From Rhizobium aethiopicum (GTDB lineage Bacteria; Pseudomonadota; Alphaproteobacteria; Rhizobiales; Rhizobiaceae): 64,000 bases of DNA. Both the position numbers and the translations under genes were made by a program. Positions 8,922 through 18,437 of this stretch are shown here, one piece after another. Where the stretch lies: positions 62,001-126,000 of the forward strand of contig NZ_FMAJ01000011.1 in NCBI RefSeq assembly GCF_900094625.1. Reading direction: 5' to 3'. The notes under the pieces were generated by a model, which saw only the letters and a program-made list of their open reading frames with translations, was not told the origin of the DNA and searched no databases. Position 1 is the first letter of the stretch; every line of letters begins with the position of its first letter.

Positions 8922-9284
8922 TTTTAAGGCTGAAACCTCGCGTTGCACAGCAGTGCAACGATATAAATGTGATGTTTTTTGAAAGTTTCGTCTCCATAGG
9001 CCGCACGAATAGAGGCGCTTTCCTGTAATATAGATAAATATTGCATACACGCGTAAATTGGGGTTATTCGAATACAAATAGCCGCGACTGCAAATATATT
9101 TGTAGGTTACGATAATATTCTCCAGACATTTCGCCGGTAGTCGCGAATAACGATTGTGTGTCACTTTTATAACAGCTAGAATTCGAACATTTCATGTCAT
9201 GTAATATTCATTGGCAGCGGCAAATTGAACAAGCTAAATGGGCGTGCGCTCGAAATGCGCGTCCCTTTTACGTTCGAGGTTCTC
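8922..9284. other. Intergenic region upstream of ugpB
   Basis: An AT-rich stretch without a convincing gene. It must hold the ugp promoter. TGTCA-like words occur near 9159 and 9195, but not as the 11-base-spaced direct repeat of a canonical Pho box. The ugpB ribosome-binding site GAGG lies at 9276-9279. Confidence 0.6.
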
Positions 9285-10640
9285 ATGCAAGCCAAGCTTC
9301 TCGGCGCCGTCGGCGCCCTTCTCGCTACAGCCTTTCTTGCTGGCCCCGCTGTCGCCGCCGAAAAGACCAAGATTGACTTCTGGTTCGGCAATTCCGGTGA
9401 CATCGCAAAGCGTGTCCAGGAACAGTGCGATCGCTTCAACCAGTCACAGGCCGATTACGAAGTCGTCTGCACCAGCCAGGGCAGCTATGACGCCTCCCTG
9501 CAGAACACCATTGCTGCCTTCCGCGCCGGCAAGCAGCCGACAATCGCCCAAGTTTCCGACGCCGGCACGCTCGACATCATGCTCTCCGGCGCCTACTACC
9601 CGGCAAACAAGCTGATGACCGACATGGGCTACACCGTCGACTGGAACGACTACTTTTCGGGAATCGCCGGGTACTACGCCACATCGAAGGGCGAGATGTA
9701 TTCCTTCCCCTTCAACTCCTCGACCGCTCTGCTCTACTGGAACAAGGATGCCTTCGCCAAGATCGGCAAGGATCACGCCCCGGCGACCTGGAAGGAAGCG
9801 GGCGAAGACTTCAAGGCTCTGAAGGACGCCGGCTATGCCTGCCCGCTCGCCTTCGACATCTCCAACAATGAAGTCTGGCAGTACATCGAGCAGTTCGAAG
9901 CCGTAAACGGCGAACCGATCGCCACGAAGAAGAACGGCTTCGAAGGCCTCGACGCCGAGCTGGTCTTCAACAAGAACCCGCTTCTCGTCAGCTACATCAA
10001 GGACCTCAAGTCCTGGTACGACAACAAGCTCGCCGTCATCAAGAACAAGGCCGTCGGCCAGACCTTCGTCGAAGCCTTCGCCGCCGGCGATTGCCAGGTC
10101 ATCCTGACCTCGGTCGGCGACCACGGCAATATCGGCCGCACCGCCAAGCAGGGCATGAACTGGGGCGTTGCCATGCTCCCGACCTATGGGGAGGCAACCC
10201 GTCACAGCTCCTATGTCGGCGGCGCTTCGCTCTGGGTCCTGAAAGGTCATTCCGACGCTGAATACAAGGCCGCCGCTGCCTTCTTCAACTTCATCGCAAA
10301 GCCGGAAGAAGCTCTCACCTGGTCGACCGTTACCGGCTATATCCCGGTCCGTAACTCGGGCTTCGAATATCTGAAGAAGCAGGGCTTCTACGACAAGGCT
10401 CCCTATGCCGGCCGTGAACTCGCCATTCAGAGCCTGACCGTTTCCCCGGCCGGCGACGCTGCTGCGAAGGGCATCCGTCTCGGCGGCCTGCTGCAGGTCC
10501 GCACCGAGATCGCCAACAGCCTGCAGGCGATCTTCGTCAACAATGCCGACGTCCAGGCCTCGCTCGACTCTGCTGCCGATCGCGGCAACCAGCTCCTGCG
10601 CCGCTTCCAGCAGACCTACAAGAACGTTCAGCTTCCCTGA
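9285..10640 (+). CDS. ugpB: sn-glycerol-3-phosphate-binding periplasmic protein
   Basis: Binding protein of the Ugp importer for glycerol-3-phosphate and its diesters, 451 residues. A signal peptide (MQAKLLGAVGALLATAFLAG, cleaved after AVAA) precedes the mature protein beginning EKTKIDFWFG. The internal sequences SFPFNSSTALLYWNKDAF and SSYVGGASLWVLKGH are typical of UgpB. The start at 9285 has GAGG five bases upstream, whereas the open frame begins at 9225. It is followed by ugpA, ugpE and ugpC on the same strand in the usual order. Confidence 0.93.
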   Translation: MQAKLLGAVGALLATAFLAGPAVAAEKTKIDFWFGNSGDIAKRVQEQCDRFNQSQADYEVVCTSQGSYDASLQNTIAAFRAGKQPTIAQVSDAGTLDIMLSGAYYPANKLMTDMGYTVDWNDYFSGIAGYYATSKGEMYSFPFNSSTALLYWNKDAFAKIGKDHAPATWKEAGEDFKALKDAGYACPLAFDISNNEVWQYIEQFEAVNGEPIATKKNGFEGLDAELVFNKNPLLVSYIKDLKSWYDNKLAVIKNKAVGQTFVEAFAAGDCQVILTSVGDHGNIGRTAKQGMNWGVAMLPTYGEATRHSSYVGGASLWVLKGHSDAEYKAAAAFFNFIAKPEEALTWSTVTGYIPVRNSGFEYLKKQGFYDKAPYAGRELAIQSLTVSPAGDAAAKGIRLGGLLQVRTEIANSLQAIFVNNADVQASLDSAADRGNQLLRRFQQTYKNVQLP

Positions 10641-10655
10641 TCGTCCGATATGAGC

Positions 10656-10688
10656 CGCACCCGGCCTGCCTTGCGCACGCCGGGTGCG
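10656..10688 (+). terminator. Hairpin between ugpB and ugpA
   Basis: A 10-bp stem, CGCACCCGGC at 10656-10665 and GCCGGGTGCG at 10679-10688, with a 13-base loop and a short T-rich tail (TCTTTG). It probably acts as a partial terminator or 3' stabiliser, giving more binding protein than permease. Confidence 0.6.
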
Positions 10689-10770
10689 TCTTTGTAAGTT
10701 CTTCACAGTTAGATGCGGATGCGAACTCGCCGCCCTCGTCCAAACGAAATCAGAGCGAAAACGACCACCC

Positions 10771-11655
10771 ATGGAAAAGCGCGTCACTTTCTCCTCGACG
10801 ATGATCGGACTGCTCTTCGCGTTTCCGATGCTGCTGCTGATCTTCGTCTTCTTCTATTGGCCGAGCGCCCAGGCGCTCTATTGGGCGTTCACGCTCGAGC
10901 AGCCATGGGGCGGCGGCAATGCCTGGGTCGGCTTCGACAATTTCAAACTGCTGCTCAGCGATCCGATCTATTGGGAATCGATCACCCGCAGCATGGTCTT
11001 CGCCTTCAGCTCGACGATCATTGCCATGGGGCTGGCGCTCATCCTGGCGCTTTTGACGGATCGTGAACTGCGTGGCCACAAAATCTACCGGTCGGTATTC
11101 ATCTGGCCCTACGCGATCGCCGCGCCCGCGCTCGGCCTCGCCTTCCGCTTCATCCTGGCGCCGGAGGCCGGCCTTCTCTCCGTCATCAACCACGTCTGGC
11201 CCGGCCTCTGGAACCCGGCGCTCGACGGCAAGGACGCGATGATCGCCGTCATCATCGCCTTTTCCTGGAAATATATCGGCTACAACTTCATCTTTTTCCT
11301 CTCCGCTCTCCAGGGAATTCCCCGCTCCCTCATCGAAGCCGCCGCCATGGATGGATCCGGGCCGCTGCGCCGCATGTGGGACCTCCAGCTGCCGCTCTTG
11401 ACGCCGACCTTGTTTTTCCTGCTCGTCATCAACATCACCGAAAGCTTCCAGGATTCCTTCGGGATCGTCGACGTTATGACACAGGGCGGTCCGGCCCGCG
11501 CAACGGAACTCATGGTCTACAAGATCTATTTCGACGGCTTCAGGGGGCTCGATTATTCGGGCGCCGCCGCCCAGTCGATCATCCTGATGGCGCTCGTCGT
11601 CCTTCTCACCATTTTCCAGTTCCGCTTCATCGAGCGGCGCGTGCACTACAAGTGA
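10771..11655 (+). CDS. ugpA: Glycerol-3-phosphate ABC transporter permease UgpA
   Basis: Inner-membrane permease, 294 residues, very close to the 295 of the Escherichia coli protein. Six membrane segments are evident, with the EAA loop IEAAAMDGSGPLRRMWDLQLPLL. The ATG at 10771 begins MEKRVTFSS, the typical UgpA N-terminus; there is no strong ribosome-binding site in front of it. It forms the channel with UgpE. Confidence 0.94.
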   Translation: MEKRVTFSSTMIGLLFAFPMLLLIFVFFYWPSAQALYWAFTLEQPWGGGNAWVGFDNFKLLLSDPIYWESITRSMVFAFSSTIIAMGLALILALLTDRELRGHKIYRSVFIWPYAIAAPALGLAFRFILAPEAGLLSVINHVWPGLWNPALDGKDAMIAVIIAFSWKYIGYNFIFFLSALQGIPRSLIEAAAMDGSGPLRRMWDLQLPLLTPTLFFLLVINITESFQDSFGIVDVMTQGGPARATELMVYKIYFDGFRGLDYSGAAAQSIILMALVVLLTIFQFRFIERRVHYK

Positions 11656-11665
11656 GGTCGCTGAC

Positions 11666-12580
11666 ATGATCGAACGCACGCCGATATTCAACTTCATCTG
11701 CTATACGCTTCTGGCTCTCGGCATGGTGATCGCGCTTCTGCCTTTCGTCATCGTCATCATCGCATCGACGCTCGATCTTGAGACGGTCAATCGCGTTCCG
11801 CTGCCGCTCACTCCGGGCTCGCATTTCTGGGAAAATGCAAAAGAAGCCTGGGTGCGCGCGGATCTCGGCAACAAGCTGCTTCACAGCATCATCTTCGCCA
11901 CGTCGGTCGCCGCCGGCAAGGTCATCCTTTCCGCCATGGCTGCCTTCTCGATCGTCTACTTCCGCTTCCGCGGCCGGCATCTGATCTTCTGGATCATCTT
12001 CATCACGCTGATGCTGCCGCTGGAAGTGCGCATCGTTCCGACCTATTCGATCGCGGCAAACGCGCTACAGCCCTTTCAGGCGATCCTGGACGCCCTCGGC
12101 ATCAGCTGGCTTGTCGCTCAGATCACCGGCATCCAGATCAAGCTCGAATGGGGCCTGTTGAATTCCTATCCCGGTCTTGTCTTGCCGATGGTCGCAACCG
12201 CGACCGGCACCTTCCTCTACCGGCAGTTCTACCTGACGGTTCCCGATGAGCTTGCCGAGGCTTCGAAGATGGATGGGTCGGGCCCCGTCCGGTTCTTCTG
12301 GGACATTCTATTGCCGCTGTCGCGACCGAACATGATCGCACTGTTCACGATCATGTTCGTGTGGGCATGGAACCAATATCTCTGGCCGCTTCTGATCACC
12401 ACCGATCCGAACTTCGGCATTGCAGTGACGCAGCTGAAAACCCTGATCCCGTCCGAATTCGGTCTTCCCGACTGGAACGTCGCCATGGCGGGTACCCTTA
12501 TCATCATGTCGCCGCCGCTGTTGCTCGTCATCCTGATGCAGCGCTGGTTCGTCCGCGGCCTCATCTCCACCGAGAAGTGA
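11666..12580 (+). CDS. ugpE: Glycerol-3-phosphate ABC transporter permease UgpE
   Basis: Second permease of the Ugp importer, 304 residues with six membrane segments. The EAA loop reads LAEASKMDGSGPVRFFWDIL, and the C-terminus ends MQRWFVRGLISTEK as expected for UgpE. It starts ten bases after the ugpA stop codon, with GTGAGG upstream. The E. coli protein is about 281 residues, so this one is slightly longer because of a loop near residues 125-165. Confidence 0.94.
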   Translation: MIERTPIFNFICYTLLALGMVIALLPFVIVIIASTLDLETVNRVPLPLTPGSHFWENAKEAWVRADLGNKLLHSIIFATSVAAGKVILSAMAAFSIVYFRFRGRHLIFWIIFITLMLPLEVRIVPTYSIAANALQPFQAILDALGISWLVAQITGIQIKLEWGLLNSYPGLVLPMVATATGTFLYRQFYLTVPDELAEASKMDGSGPVRFFWDILLPLSRPNMIALFTIMFVWAWNQYLWPLLITTDPNFGIAVTQLKTLIPSEFGLPDWNVAMAGTLIIMSPPLLLVILMQRWFVRGLISTEK

Positions 12581-12592
12581 AGGAACAGTCCT

Positions 12593-13702
12593 GTGGCACC
12601 GATCTCAATCCGTGATGTGAAGAAGAGCTACGGCAAACATCCCGCCGTTCATGGCGTCGATCTGGAGATTCAGTCGGGCGAATTCGTCGTCATCCTCGGT
12701 CCGTCCGGTTGCGGCAAGTCCACGCTCTTGCGCATGATCGCCGGCCTGGAGGAAATCAGCGGCGGCGAAATTGCCATCGACGGCCGGGTCGTCAACCAAC
12801 TGGAACCGCGCGAGCGCGGCTGCGCCATGGTGTTCCAGAACTATGCGCTCTATCCGCATATGACGGTGGCCGAGAATATCGGCTATGCCTTGAAGGTGGC
12901 AGGTGTGGCGAAGGCGGAGCGCAATCGGCGCATCGCTGAGGTCGCCAAAGCGCTCAGCCTCGAACCCTTTCTCGAGCGCCGCCCGGCCGCCCTTTCCGGC
13001 GGCCAGCGCCAGCGCGTCGCCATGGGCCGCGCGATGATCCGCGAACCGAAGGTGTTCCTCTTCGACGAACCGCTGTCGAACCTCGATGCGAAGCTGCGCA
13101 TTGCCATGCGCGCCGAAATCCGCCGCCTTCACCGCCGCCTCGGCGCCACCTCGATCTTCGTCACACATGATCAGACCGAGGCCATGACGCTGGCCGACCG
13201 GCTGGTGGTGATGAACGGCGGCAGGGTGGAGCAGGTCGGCACGCCGGAAGAGGTCTATCATCATCCGGTCTCGCGCTTCGTCGCCGGTTTCGTCGGCACG
13301 CCGGCGATGAACCTGCTTGAAGGCACGATCAACGATGAAGGCGTCTTCGTCTACGACCAGAGCCGGAAGATCGCGTTGCCGCGCGAACGCGCCGCACCGT
13401 TGAAGGGCAAACGCGTCGTGCTCGGTATGCGCGCCGAGGCCGCCCGTCTGGTGGCGCCGGAAGCACCCGGCGCATTGGTAGCGACGGCCGATTTCATCGA
13501 GGAGCTCGGCGCAAGCCGCGTCGTTCATGCCGACTTCGACGGGCTGCCCTTTGCCGTGGCGCTGACCGAGGCCGTGACGGTGAAGTCGGGAGCTCCGATC
13601 GGCATCGCAATCGATTACAATGCAATCCATCTCTATGCCGCCGATACCGGCCGGATCATCGAGAGCCCGGCGGTAACCAGCGCCGGCGCCGTTCACGCCT
13701 GA
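12593..13702 (+). CDS. ugpC: Glycerol-3-phosphate ABC transporter ATP-binding protein UgpC
   Basis: ATPase of the Ugp importer, 369 residues. Walker [10 protein letters not shown] lies at residues 36-44, the LSGGQRQR signature near 133-140, Walker B VFLFDEP near 153-159 and the switch histidine in FVTHDQ. A TOBE-type C-terminal domain follows. Translation starts at a GTG with AAGGA nine bases upstream. It completes the ugpBAEC operon. No ugpQ phosphodiesterase gene follows. Confidence 0.94.
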   Translation: MAPISIRDVKKSYGKHPAVHGVDLEIQSGEFVVILGPSGCGKSTLLRMIAGLEEISGGEIAIDGRVVNQLEPRERGCAMVFQNYALYPHMTVAENIGYALKVAGVAKAERNRRIAEVAKALSLEPFLERRPAALSGGQRQRVAMGRAMIREPKVFLFDEPLSNLDAKLRIAMRAEIRRLHRRLGATSIFVTHDQTEAMTLADRLVVMNGGRVEQVGTPEEVYHHPVSRFVAGFVGTPAMNLLEGTINDEGVFVYDQSRKIALPRERAAPLKGKRVVLGMRAEAARLVAPEAPGALVATADFIEELGASRVVHADFDGLPFAVALTEAVTVKSGAPIGIAIDYNAIHLYAADTGRIIESPAVTSAGAVHA

Positions 13703-13708
13703 GCGGCG

Positions 13709-14182
13709 TCAACGGTGGATGGGATCGATCCAGGGGACGTCTTCCGGTTGTTCGACCGGCTCGATATCCAGGTTGACCACGACCGGTTCCTGGCCTGAGC
13801 GGACGAGGACGCATTCCAGCGTCTCGTCGCGGCTGGCGTTGATCTCCTGGTGCGGCACATAGGGCGGAACGTAGATGAAATCGCCGGGGCCGGCCTCGGC
13901 GGTATATTCCAGATGCTCGCCCCAGCGCATGCGGGCCTTGCCCTTGACGACGTAGATGATGCTTTCGAGATCGCCGTGATGGTGGGCGCCGGTCTTGGCA
14001 TTGGCGTGGATCGTCACCGTACCGGCCCAGATCTTCTCGGCGCCGGCGCGCGCATTGTTGATCGCGGTGGCGCGGTTCATGCCTGGCGTCTGCGCGGTGT
14101 TTGGATCGAGCGAATTGCCGGGAATGACCTTGACCCCGTGTTCGCGCCAGTCGATGTGAGAGTGCTCGTGGTCGCCGCTCAT
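13709..14182 (-). CDS. Cupin-domain protein
   Basis: A 157-residue single-domain cupin. The first cupin motif is visible in the middle as GAHHHGDLESIIYVVKGKA and the second as PGDFIYVPPYVPHQEIN, which give His/Glu ligands for a metal. The start at 14182 has GCGGAGG six bases upstream and is preferred over the frame start at 14197. It is convergent with ugpC, seven bases away. Cupins cover many activities, so substrate and role are open. Confidence 0.85.
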   Translation of the reverse strand: MSGDHEHSHIDWREHGVKVIPGNSLDPNTAQTPGMNRATAINNARAGAEKIWAGTVTIHANAKTGAHHHGDLESIIYVVKGKARMRWGEHLEYTAEAGPGDFIYVPPYVPHQEINASRDETLECVLVRSGQEPVVVNLDIEPVEQPEDVPWIDPIHR

Positions 14183-14274
14183 GCCTAGCCTCCGCAACTG
14201 ATTGGATCAGTCTAGGCGGGAGCACCGCGGCGGCCAAGCGGATTTACCTCGATGCAGCAGAAAGAGCGGACCCG

Positions 14275-14808
14275 ATGAGCCACCTGCCACAGATCGATTA
14301 CGACAGTGCCTCGCCAGAGGTTCGGGCGGCGCACGACGAGGAAGTCAGGCTGCGCGGACGCATGACCAACATGAAGCGGACGCTCCTCCATTCGCCGGTC
14401 GCCCACCGCATCTATGCCGAATGGTTCACGCTGCGGGCCGAGCTCGATCCCGTGATCAGCGACCGGGAGATCTGGATCTTCTCGCATGCGATCTCGAAGG
14501 CCGCGAAATCGAAGATCGCCATCACCTTCTTTCGCCGGGCGCTCATCAACAAAGGTTTTGATCCCGATGCGCTGGAGCTTTCCCAGGCGGAAGCACTGCT
14601 CGACGCCTTCGGCAGGGCTGTTGTCACCGATTCCAATGCAGTTCCGGCCGAGCTCTGGTCGAAGCTGAAAGAGCGCTACGAGACGAAGGCGCTCGTCGAT
14701 CTCGTCGCGTTTGCCGGCATCATGCTGGCGACCGCCGTTTTCAACAATGTCGTCGAGGTCGAATTCGACCCGGAGCTTGAAGCCTTCGCAGAAGGCGGCT
14801 CGGCCTAG
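14275..14808 (+). CDS. AhpD-like / carboxymuconolactone decarboxylase-like protein
   Basis: A 177-residue, mostly helical protein that resembles the AhpD-like superfamily (a conserved stretch around TNMKRTLLHSPVAHRIYAEWF). The CxxC redox pair of true AhpD peroxidases is absent; there is not a single Cys-X-X-Cys in the protein. It is divergent from the cupin gene, and its stop codon overlaps that of the next, convergent gene (CTAG, 14805-14808). Catalytic function is unknown. Confidence 0.65.
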   Translation: MSHLPQIDYDSASPEVRAAHDEEVRLRGRMTNMKRTLLHSPVAHRIYAEWFTLRAELDPVISDREIWIFSHAISKAAKSKIAITFFRRALINKGFDPDALELSQAEALLDAFGRAVVTDSNAVPAELWSKLKERYETKALVDLVAFAGIMLATAVFNNVVEVEFDPELEAFAEGGSA

Positions 14809-15575
14809 CCGCCGAGCGAGGCAATCGCGGCCCTGACCGCGTCCGCGCCGGATCTGGTCGGTCGGTATTCGAGACCGACGGCGCCGGCATAGCCGTTGGC
14901 GAAGATCCAATTGAGGCGATGGGCGAGGTCTATGCCGCCGGAGCCCGGTTCGTTGCGGCCGGGATGGTCGGCGACATGGACGTGGAAAACACGGTCGAGA
15001 CGGCCGTCGAGCACCTCTTCGGTGCGTTCGTCCATCACGGCGGAATGGTAGATGTCGTAGACGATGCCGATTTCGGGGCGGGCGACGTCATCGACGATGT
15101 CGAGGCCTTCGCGGGTCGAATCGAGGAAATAGCCGACATGATCGATGCGGGTGTTGAGCGGCTCTATGCCGAGGCGGACACCGCTGCCTTCGAGGATATC
15201 GGCGCCTGCTTTCAGGGTTTCGGTGAGCGCCCGGCGCTGTTCTTCACGGCTGCGGCCGAGGAGATCGTCGCCGGCCTGGGCGATCAGCACCGGGGCGCCG
15301 AGGCGCCTGGCAACTGTGACGGATTCGCCAAGGCCTTTCAGCCAAGCCTGCCGGTTGGCGGCATCGGTCAACGCGATCATCGGTTCGGCGACGAGGCTGG
15401 TGACGACGACACCGGTTTCCTTCAGCGCCGCCTCGATCGCAACCAGATCCTTGTCGGTCCAGCGCCAGAATTCGACCGCTGCCAGGCCGCCGGCATGAGC
15501 GCGGCGGATGCGATCGAGAAAGCTGTCGCCCTGTTCGGCGAACAGCCATTCTATGCAGGCTGAATAACGTCGCAT
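14805..15575 (-). CDS. Hydroxypyruvate isomerase-like TIM-barrel protein
   Basis: A 256-residue sugar phosphate isomerase/epimerase-type TIM barrel (AP endonuclease family 2 fold). Metal-ligand regions are recognisable: GIEPLNTRIDHVGYFLDST, IVYDIYHSAVM, HVHVADHPGRNEPGSGGID and GLEYRPT. This set matches hydroxypyruvate isomerases and related ketose isomerases. The ATG at 15575 has a GGGAGGA-type site upstream on the minus strand. Hydroxypyruvate isomerase is the best reading, but related epimerases share these motifs. Confidence 0.8.
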   Translation of the reverse strand: MRRYSACIEWLFAEQGDSFLDRIRRAHAGGLAAVEFWRWTDKDLVAIEAALKETGVVVTSLVAEPMIALTDAANRQAWLKGLGESVTVARRLGAPVLIAQAGDDLLGRSREEQRRALTETLKAGADILEGSGVRLGIEPLNTRIDHVGYFLDSTREGLDIVDDVARPEIGIVYDIYHSAVMDERTEEVLDGRLDRVFHVHVADHPGRNEPGSGGIDLAHRLNWIFANGYAGAVGLEYRPTRSGADAVRAAIASLGG

Positions 15576-15721
15576 GAAAATTCCTCCCGGTGCGGATGCA
15601 GGCTTCGATAGAACGAAGCCCGCCGCAAGAGGCGTTTGGGTGCTTGACGCCCGGATTCATTGGCGGAACACTCATCCCCTAATCTAGGGCCGGGGGTCGC
15701 TGGCCGCTTCGGGAGGAAGAC

Positions 15722-16510
15722 ATGGATCTAGGCTTGAAGGGAAAGATCGCCGTCATAACGGGCGCGTCTGTCGGCATCGGGCTGGCGATCGCCGAAGGGC
15801 TGGCGGCTGAGGGCGCGGACCTCGTGCTGGCGGCGCGCGGCGGCGATCGGCTGGAGGCAGAGGCTGCCCGCATTGCCGAGAAATTCGGCGTCAGCGCCAC
15901 CGCCGTCGTCGCCGATGTTGCGACGGCTGAGGGAACGGAGGCGATCATTGCGGCGGCTGCCGAAAAGGGCGGCGCCGATATCCTCATCAACAATGCCGGC
16001 ACCGGATCGAACGAGACCGTCATGGAGGCGCCGGACGAGAAATGGCAGGCCTATTGGGACCTGCATGTGATGGCCGCCGTCAGGCTTGCGCGCGGCATCG
16101 CGCCGCAGATGAAGAAACGCGGCGGCGGGGTGATCCTGCACAATGCCTCGATCTGCGCCGTCCAGCCGCTGTGGTACGAACCGATCTACAATGTCAGCAA
16201 ATCGGCGCTGATGATGTTTTCGAAGACACTCTCGACCGAGCTCATCCAGGACAATATCCGCGTCAACTGCGTCAATGCCGGGCTGATCCTGACGCCCGAC
16301 TGGATCAAGACCGCCAAGCAGCTGACGGCCGAAAGCGGCGGCAACTGGGAAGGCTATCTGCAGAGCGTCGCCAACGAACATGCCGCTTCCAAACGCTTCG
16401 GCACGCCCGAGGAACTGGCAAACGTCTTCGTCTTCCTGAGTTCGGAGCGTGCGAGCTACTGCATCGGATCGACTTACTTCGTCGACGGCGGCATGCTGAA
16501 GACGATTTGA
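15722..16510 (+). CDS. Short-chain dehydrogenase/reductase
   Basis: Classical SDR oxidoreductase of 262 residues. The nucleotide-binding motif TGASVGIG is near residue 14 and NNAG near residue 90. The catalytic Ser is in HNASICAV and the Tyr/Lys pair in YNVSK. The C-terminal YCIGSTYFVDGGM is typical. The start has GGAGGA directly upstream. The substrate is unknown; nothing in the immediate neighbourhood fixes it. Confidence 0.9.
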   Translation: MDLGLKGKIAVITGASVGIGLAIAEGLAAEGADLVLAARGGDRLEAEAARIAEKFGVSATAVVADVATAEGTEAIIAAAAEKGGADILINNAGTGSNETVMEAPDEKWQAYWDLHVMAAVRLARGIAPQMKKRGGGVILHNASICAVQPLWYEPIYNVSKSALMMFSKTLSTELIQDNIRVNCVNAGLILTPDWIKTAKQLTAESGGNWEGYLQSVANEHAASKRFGTPEELANVFVFLSSERASYCIGSTYFVDGGMLKTI

Positions 16511-16584
16511 TCGAAGTTGTCACAAGAGCAGTACAGCAAGCCGGCTCGCCGCAGGACCGCCGGGCTGCAGACGTTGCCGATACA

Positions 16585-16657
16585 AGCTATAAATATTAGC
16601 TATTTTGTTGTATCTTCACGCTTTCGACGTTATTTGCCTGCTATTGAGGGGCAAATA
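16585..16657. promoter_or_regulatory. Two inverted repeats in the rrf2 leader
   Basis: The region holds AGCTA-N7-TAGCT at 16585-16601, flanked by ATACAA (16580-16585) and TTGTAT (16608-16613). A second perfect repeat follows, TATTTGCC-N11-GGCAAATA at 16631-16657. Both lie just before the Rrf2-type regulator gene, so autoregulatory binding or a 5' leader hairpin is likely. Confidence 0.5.
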
Positions 16658-16681
16658 TTGCGGGTTCCAAAGGCGACGACG

Positions 16682-17146
16682 ATGCTGACGAAGAAGGGAA
16701 AATACGGCCTCAAGGCACTGGTCGATCTGGCGCGTCTGGCGCCGGGAGAGACCGCCTTCATCAATGACGTCGCGGCACGCAACAATATCCCGAAGAAGTT
16801 TCTCGATACGATCCTGCTCGAGCTGCGCAATGTCGGTATCCTGCGCTCGAAGAAGGGGCCCGGAGGGGGATATTCCCTCTCGCGCCCGGCTTCCGAAATC
16901 CGCATCGGACACGTCATCCGCACGCTCGACGGTCCGCTTGCGCCGATCCGCTGTGCCAGCCGGACGGCTTACGAGGCCTGCGACGACTGCGCCGACCCGG
17001 AAACCTGTCAGGTGCGGCGTTCGATGACCGATGTTCGGGACGCGATCGCCGCCATTCTGGACAATATGACCCTCGACCAATTCGTCGCAGCCGGCGGCCG
17101 CATCGAAGCCGAGAAGGAAGAATTTCCGATCTCCGCCGCCAGCTGA
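16682..17146 (+). CDS. Rrf2 family transcriptional regulator
   Basis: A 154-residue winged-helix regulator of the Rrf2 family. The N-terminus MLTKKGKYGLKALVDLA and the recognition region (IPKKFLDTILLELRNVGIL, then KKGPGGGYSLSRP) are diagnostic. It has four cysteines spaced C-x8-C-x2-C-x5-C in the usual cluster-ligand region, so it could bind an Fe-S cluster, though the spacing differs from that of IscR. The ATG at 16682 is preceded by AAAGG. Longer in-frame starts upstream would run through the palindromic leader and are rejected. Targets are unknown; iron, sulfur or redox control is inferred from the family. Confidence 0.88.
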   Translation: MLTKKGKYGLKALVDLARLAPGETAFINDVAARNNIPKKFLDTILLELRNVGILRSKKGPGGGYSLSRPASEIRIGHVIRTLDGPLAPIRCASRTAYEACDDCADPETCQVRRSMTDVRDAIAAILDNMTLDQFVAAGGRIEAEKEEFPISAAS

Positions 17147-17204
17147 GATTTCTCGACTTCCACCTCATTTTAGAGCGGTTCCTGGAGCCTGTGGCTGACT
17201 TCGG

Positions 17205-18284
17205 TCAGTAGACTTGCACGCCGCGCCGCTCCAATTCCTCGAAGATATCATGACTGGCCGGGGTCGAGGAAAAGCGACCGGCCTTTCTGAGCGACGGCAG
17301 ATCGAGCAATGCATCGATATTTTCGGACGGGACGTTGATATCGACCCGCTCGAGTTTCTTGAGCGGAACGAGGGCGCGAATATCGACCTTGTCAATCATC
17401 GAGTTCACGAAAAAGCCTTTCAGGTTGGGGCAGAAACGAAGTCCCGATATGTCCTTGATATCGAACACGCTCTCCTCGCCACCCCAGAAATACCAGGCAT
17501 AGGGATAGACTGCCCCGCTGCCGTCGAATTCGACCCACTCAACAGCTGCGAGTTGTTCGTCGGTTAGCGGATAGCGGACGAGATAGTCCAGCGCTTCGGG
17601 AATGAGCTCGTAGCCATCCTGCTCCAGGTCGACTGTCCGCCCCCGCACATGGCTGGCAAGCTGTTGTGGCGTGCCGAGATCGAGCGCCTTGGCGAAGAGA
17701 AGCGACGACATGACCGCCAGCTTCAGGTTCGGGTCTGAGAACGGAGCGCCGGCAGCGGCACTGACAGCGGGGTAAGGCGGAGCGCTCGGCTCCGCATATT
17801 CCGCCTTCGGATTGAAAATGGCGATTCCGGAGACCGCGTCGAACGTGATTCGGAGGGACAGCGTGCCTTCCGGCAGCTGCATCGTTGCGAACCGCGCACC
17901 TTGGCTCGTCGCACTTTCCTCGCCGATCTCAATATCCGGCGTTGTGGCGCGGAGATCGGAAAGCGATATGTCCATCGGGACGCCGGCGATAGTGTGCTTG
18001 AAGCGAGAGTTGAAATCGATCCGGCCGATCAGCCTCTGTCGGTCAATCCGGACGATGACGCCGTAGCTGTTTTCGAGAATGTCGATCACGCCGCCCCTAT
18101 GCGGCGCCGGCGTGCGCCAGGCAGAGCCCATGGCCTTTTCGACGGCCGACATCGGCATGCCGGGCCGCAGCGCTGCAAGCGCTGCCGCATCAACCGGATC
18201 GTTCGACGCCGCCATGCCTCCACCTCCTGCTGCCATGGACAGGGATAGTACAGCCACGCCGATCAGGAATTCCCGTTTTCGCAT
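17205..18284 (-). CDS. Exported protein of unknown function
   Basis: A 359-residue protein with a signal peptide (MRKREFLIGVAVLSLSMAAG). Residues about 30-170 resemble a beta-rich repeat domain. The C-terminal half has short leucine-rich-repeat-like turns (LKGFFVNSM, IRALVPLKKLERVDIN, IDALLDLPSLRKAG). I do not recognise the family with confidence; it may belong to a DUF6892-type group, which would need a profile search. The ATG at 18284 has GAGG upstream, and a TTG at 18308 is less likely. It is convergent with the Rrf2 gene. Confidence 0.7.
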   Translation of the reverse strand: MRKREFLIGVAVLSLSMAAGGGGMAASNDPVDAAALAALRPGMPMSAVEKAMGSAWRTPAPHRGGVIDILENSYGVIVRIDRQRLIGRIDFNSRFKHTIAGVPMDISLSDLRATTPDIEIGEESATSQGARFATMQLPEGTLSLRITFDAVSGIAIFNPKAEYAEPSAPPYPAVSAAAGAPFSDPNLKLAVMSSLLFAKALDLGTPQQLASHVRGRTVDLEQDGYELIPEALDYLVRYPLTDEQLAAVEWVEFDGSGAVYPYAWYFWGGEESVFDIKDISGLRFCPNLKGFFVNSMIDKVDIRALVPLKKLERVDINVPSENIDALLDLPSLRKAGRFSSTPASHDIFEELERRGVQVY

Positions 18285-18437
18285 GAGCCCTCGCCTCTCG
18301 CCGAACAATACTCCTATGGGTGAAGTTTATTATCGGCTCTCTCCGCTTTTTGAAACAGCGAGATCTCGCTTCCTTTGACGTCGCAGAGACGTGATGGGAC
18401 GGAAACGCGTCAACAATCCTGGCGAGATCACCGAATA

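Noticed and set aside
9150-9210. Pho box for ugpB
   Set aside because: Two TGTCA-like words exist but they are 36 bases apart and not in the 11-base direct-repeat arrangement of PhoB sites, so phosphate control cannot be claimed from sequence.
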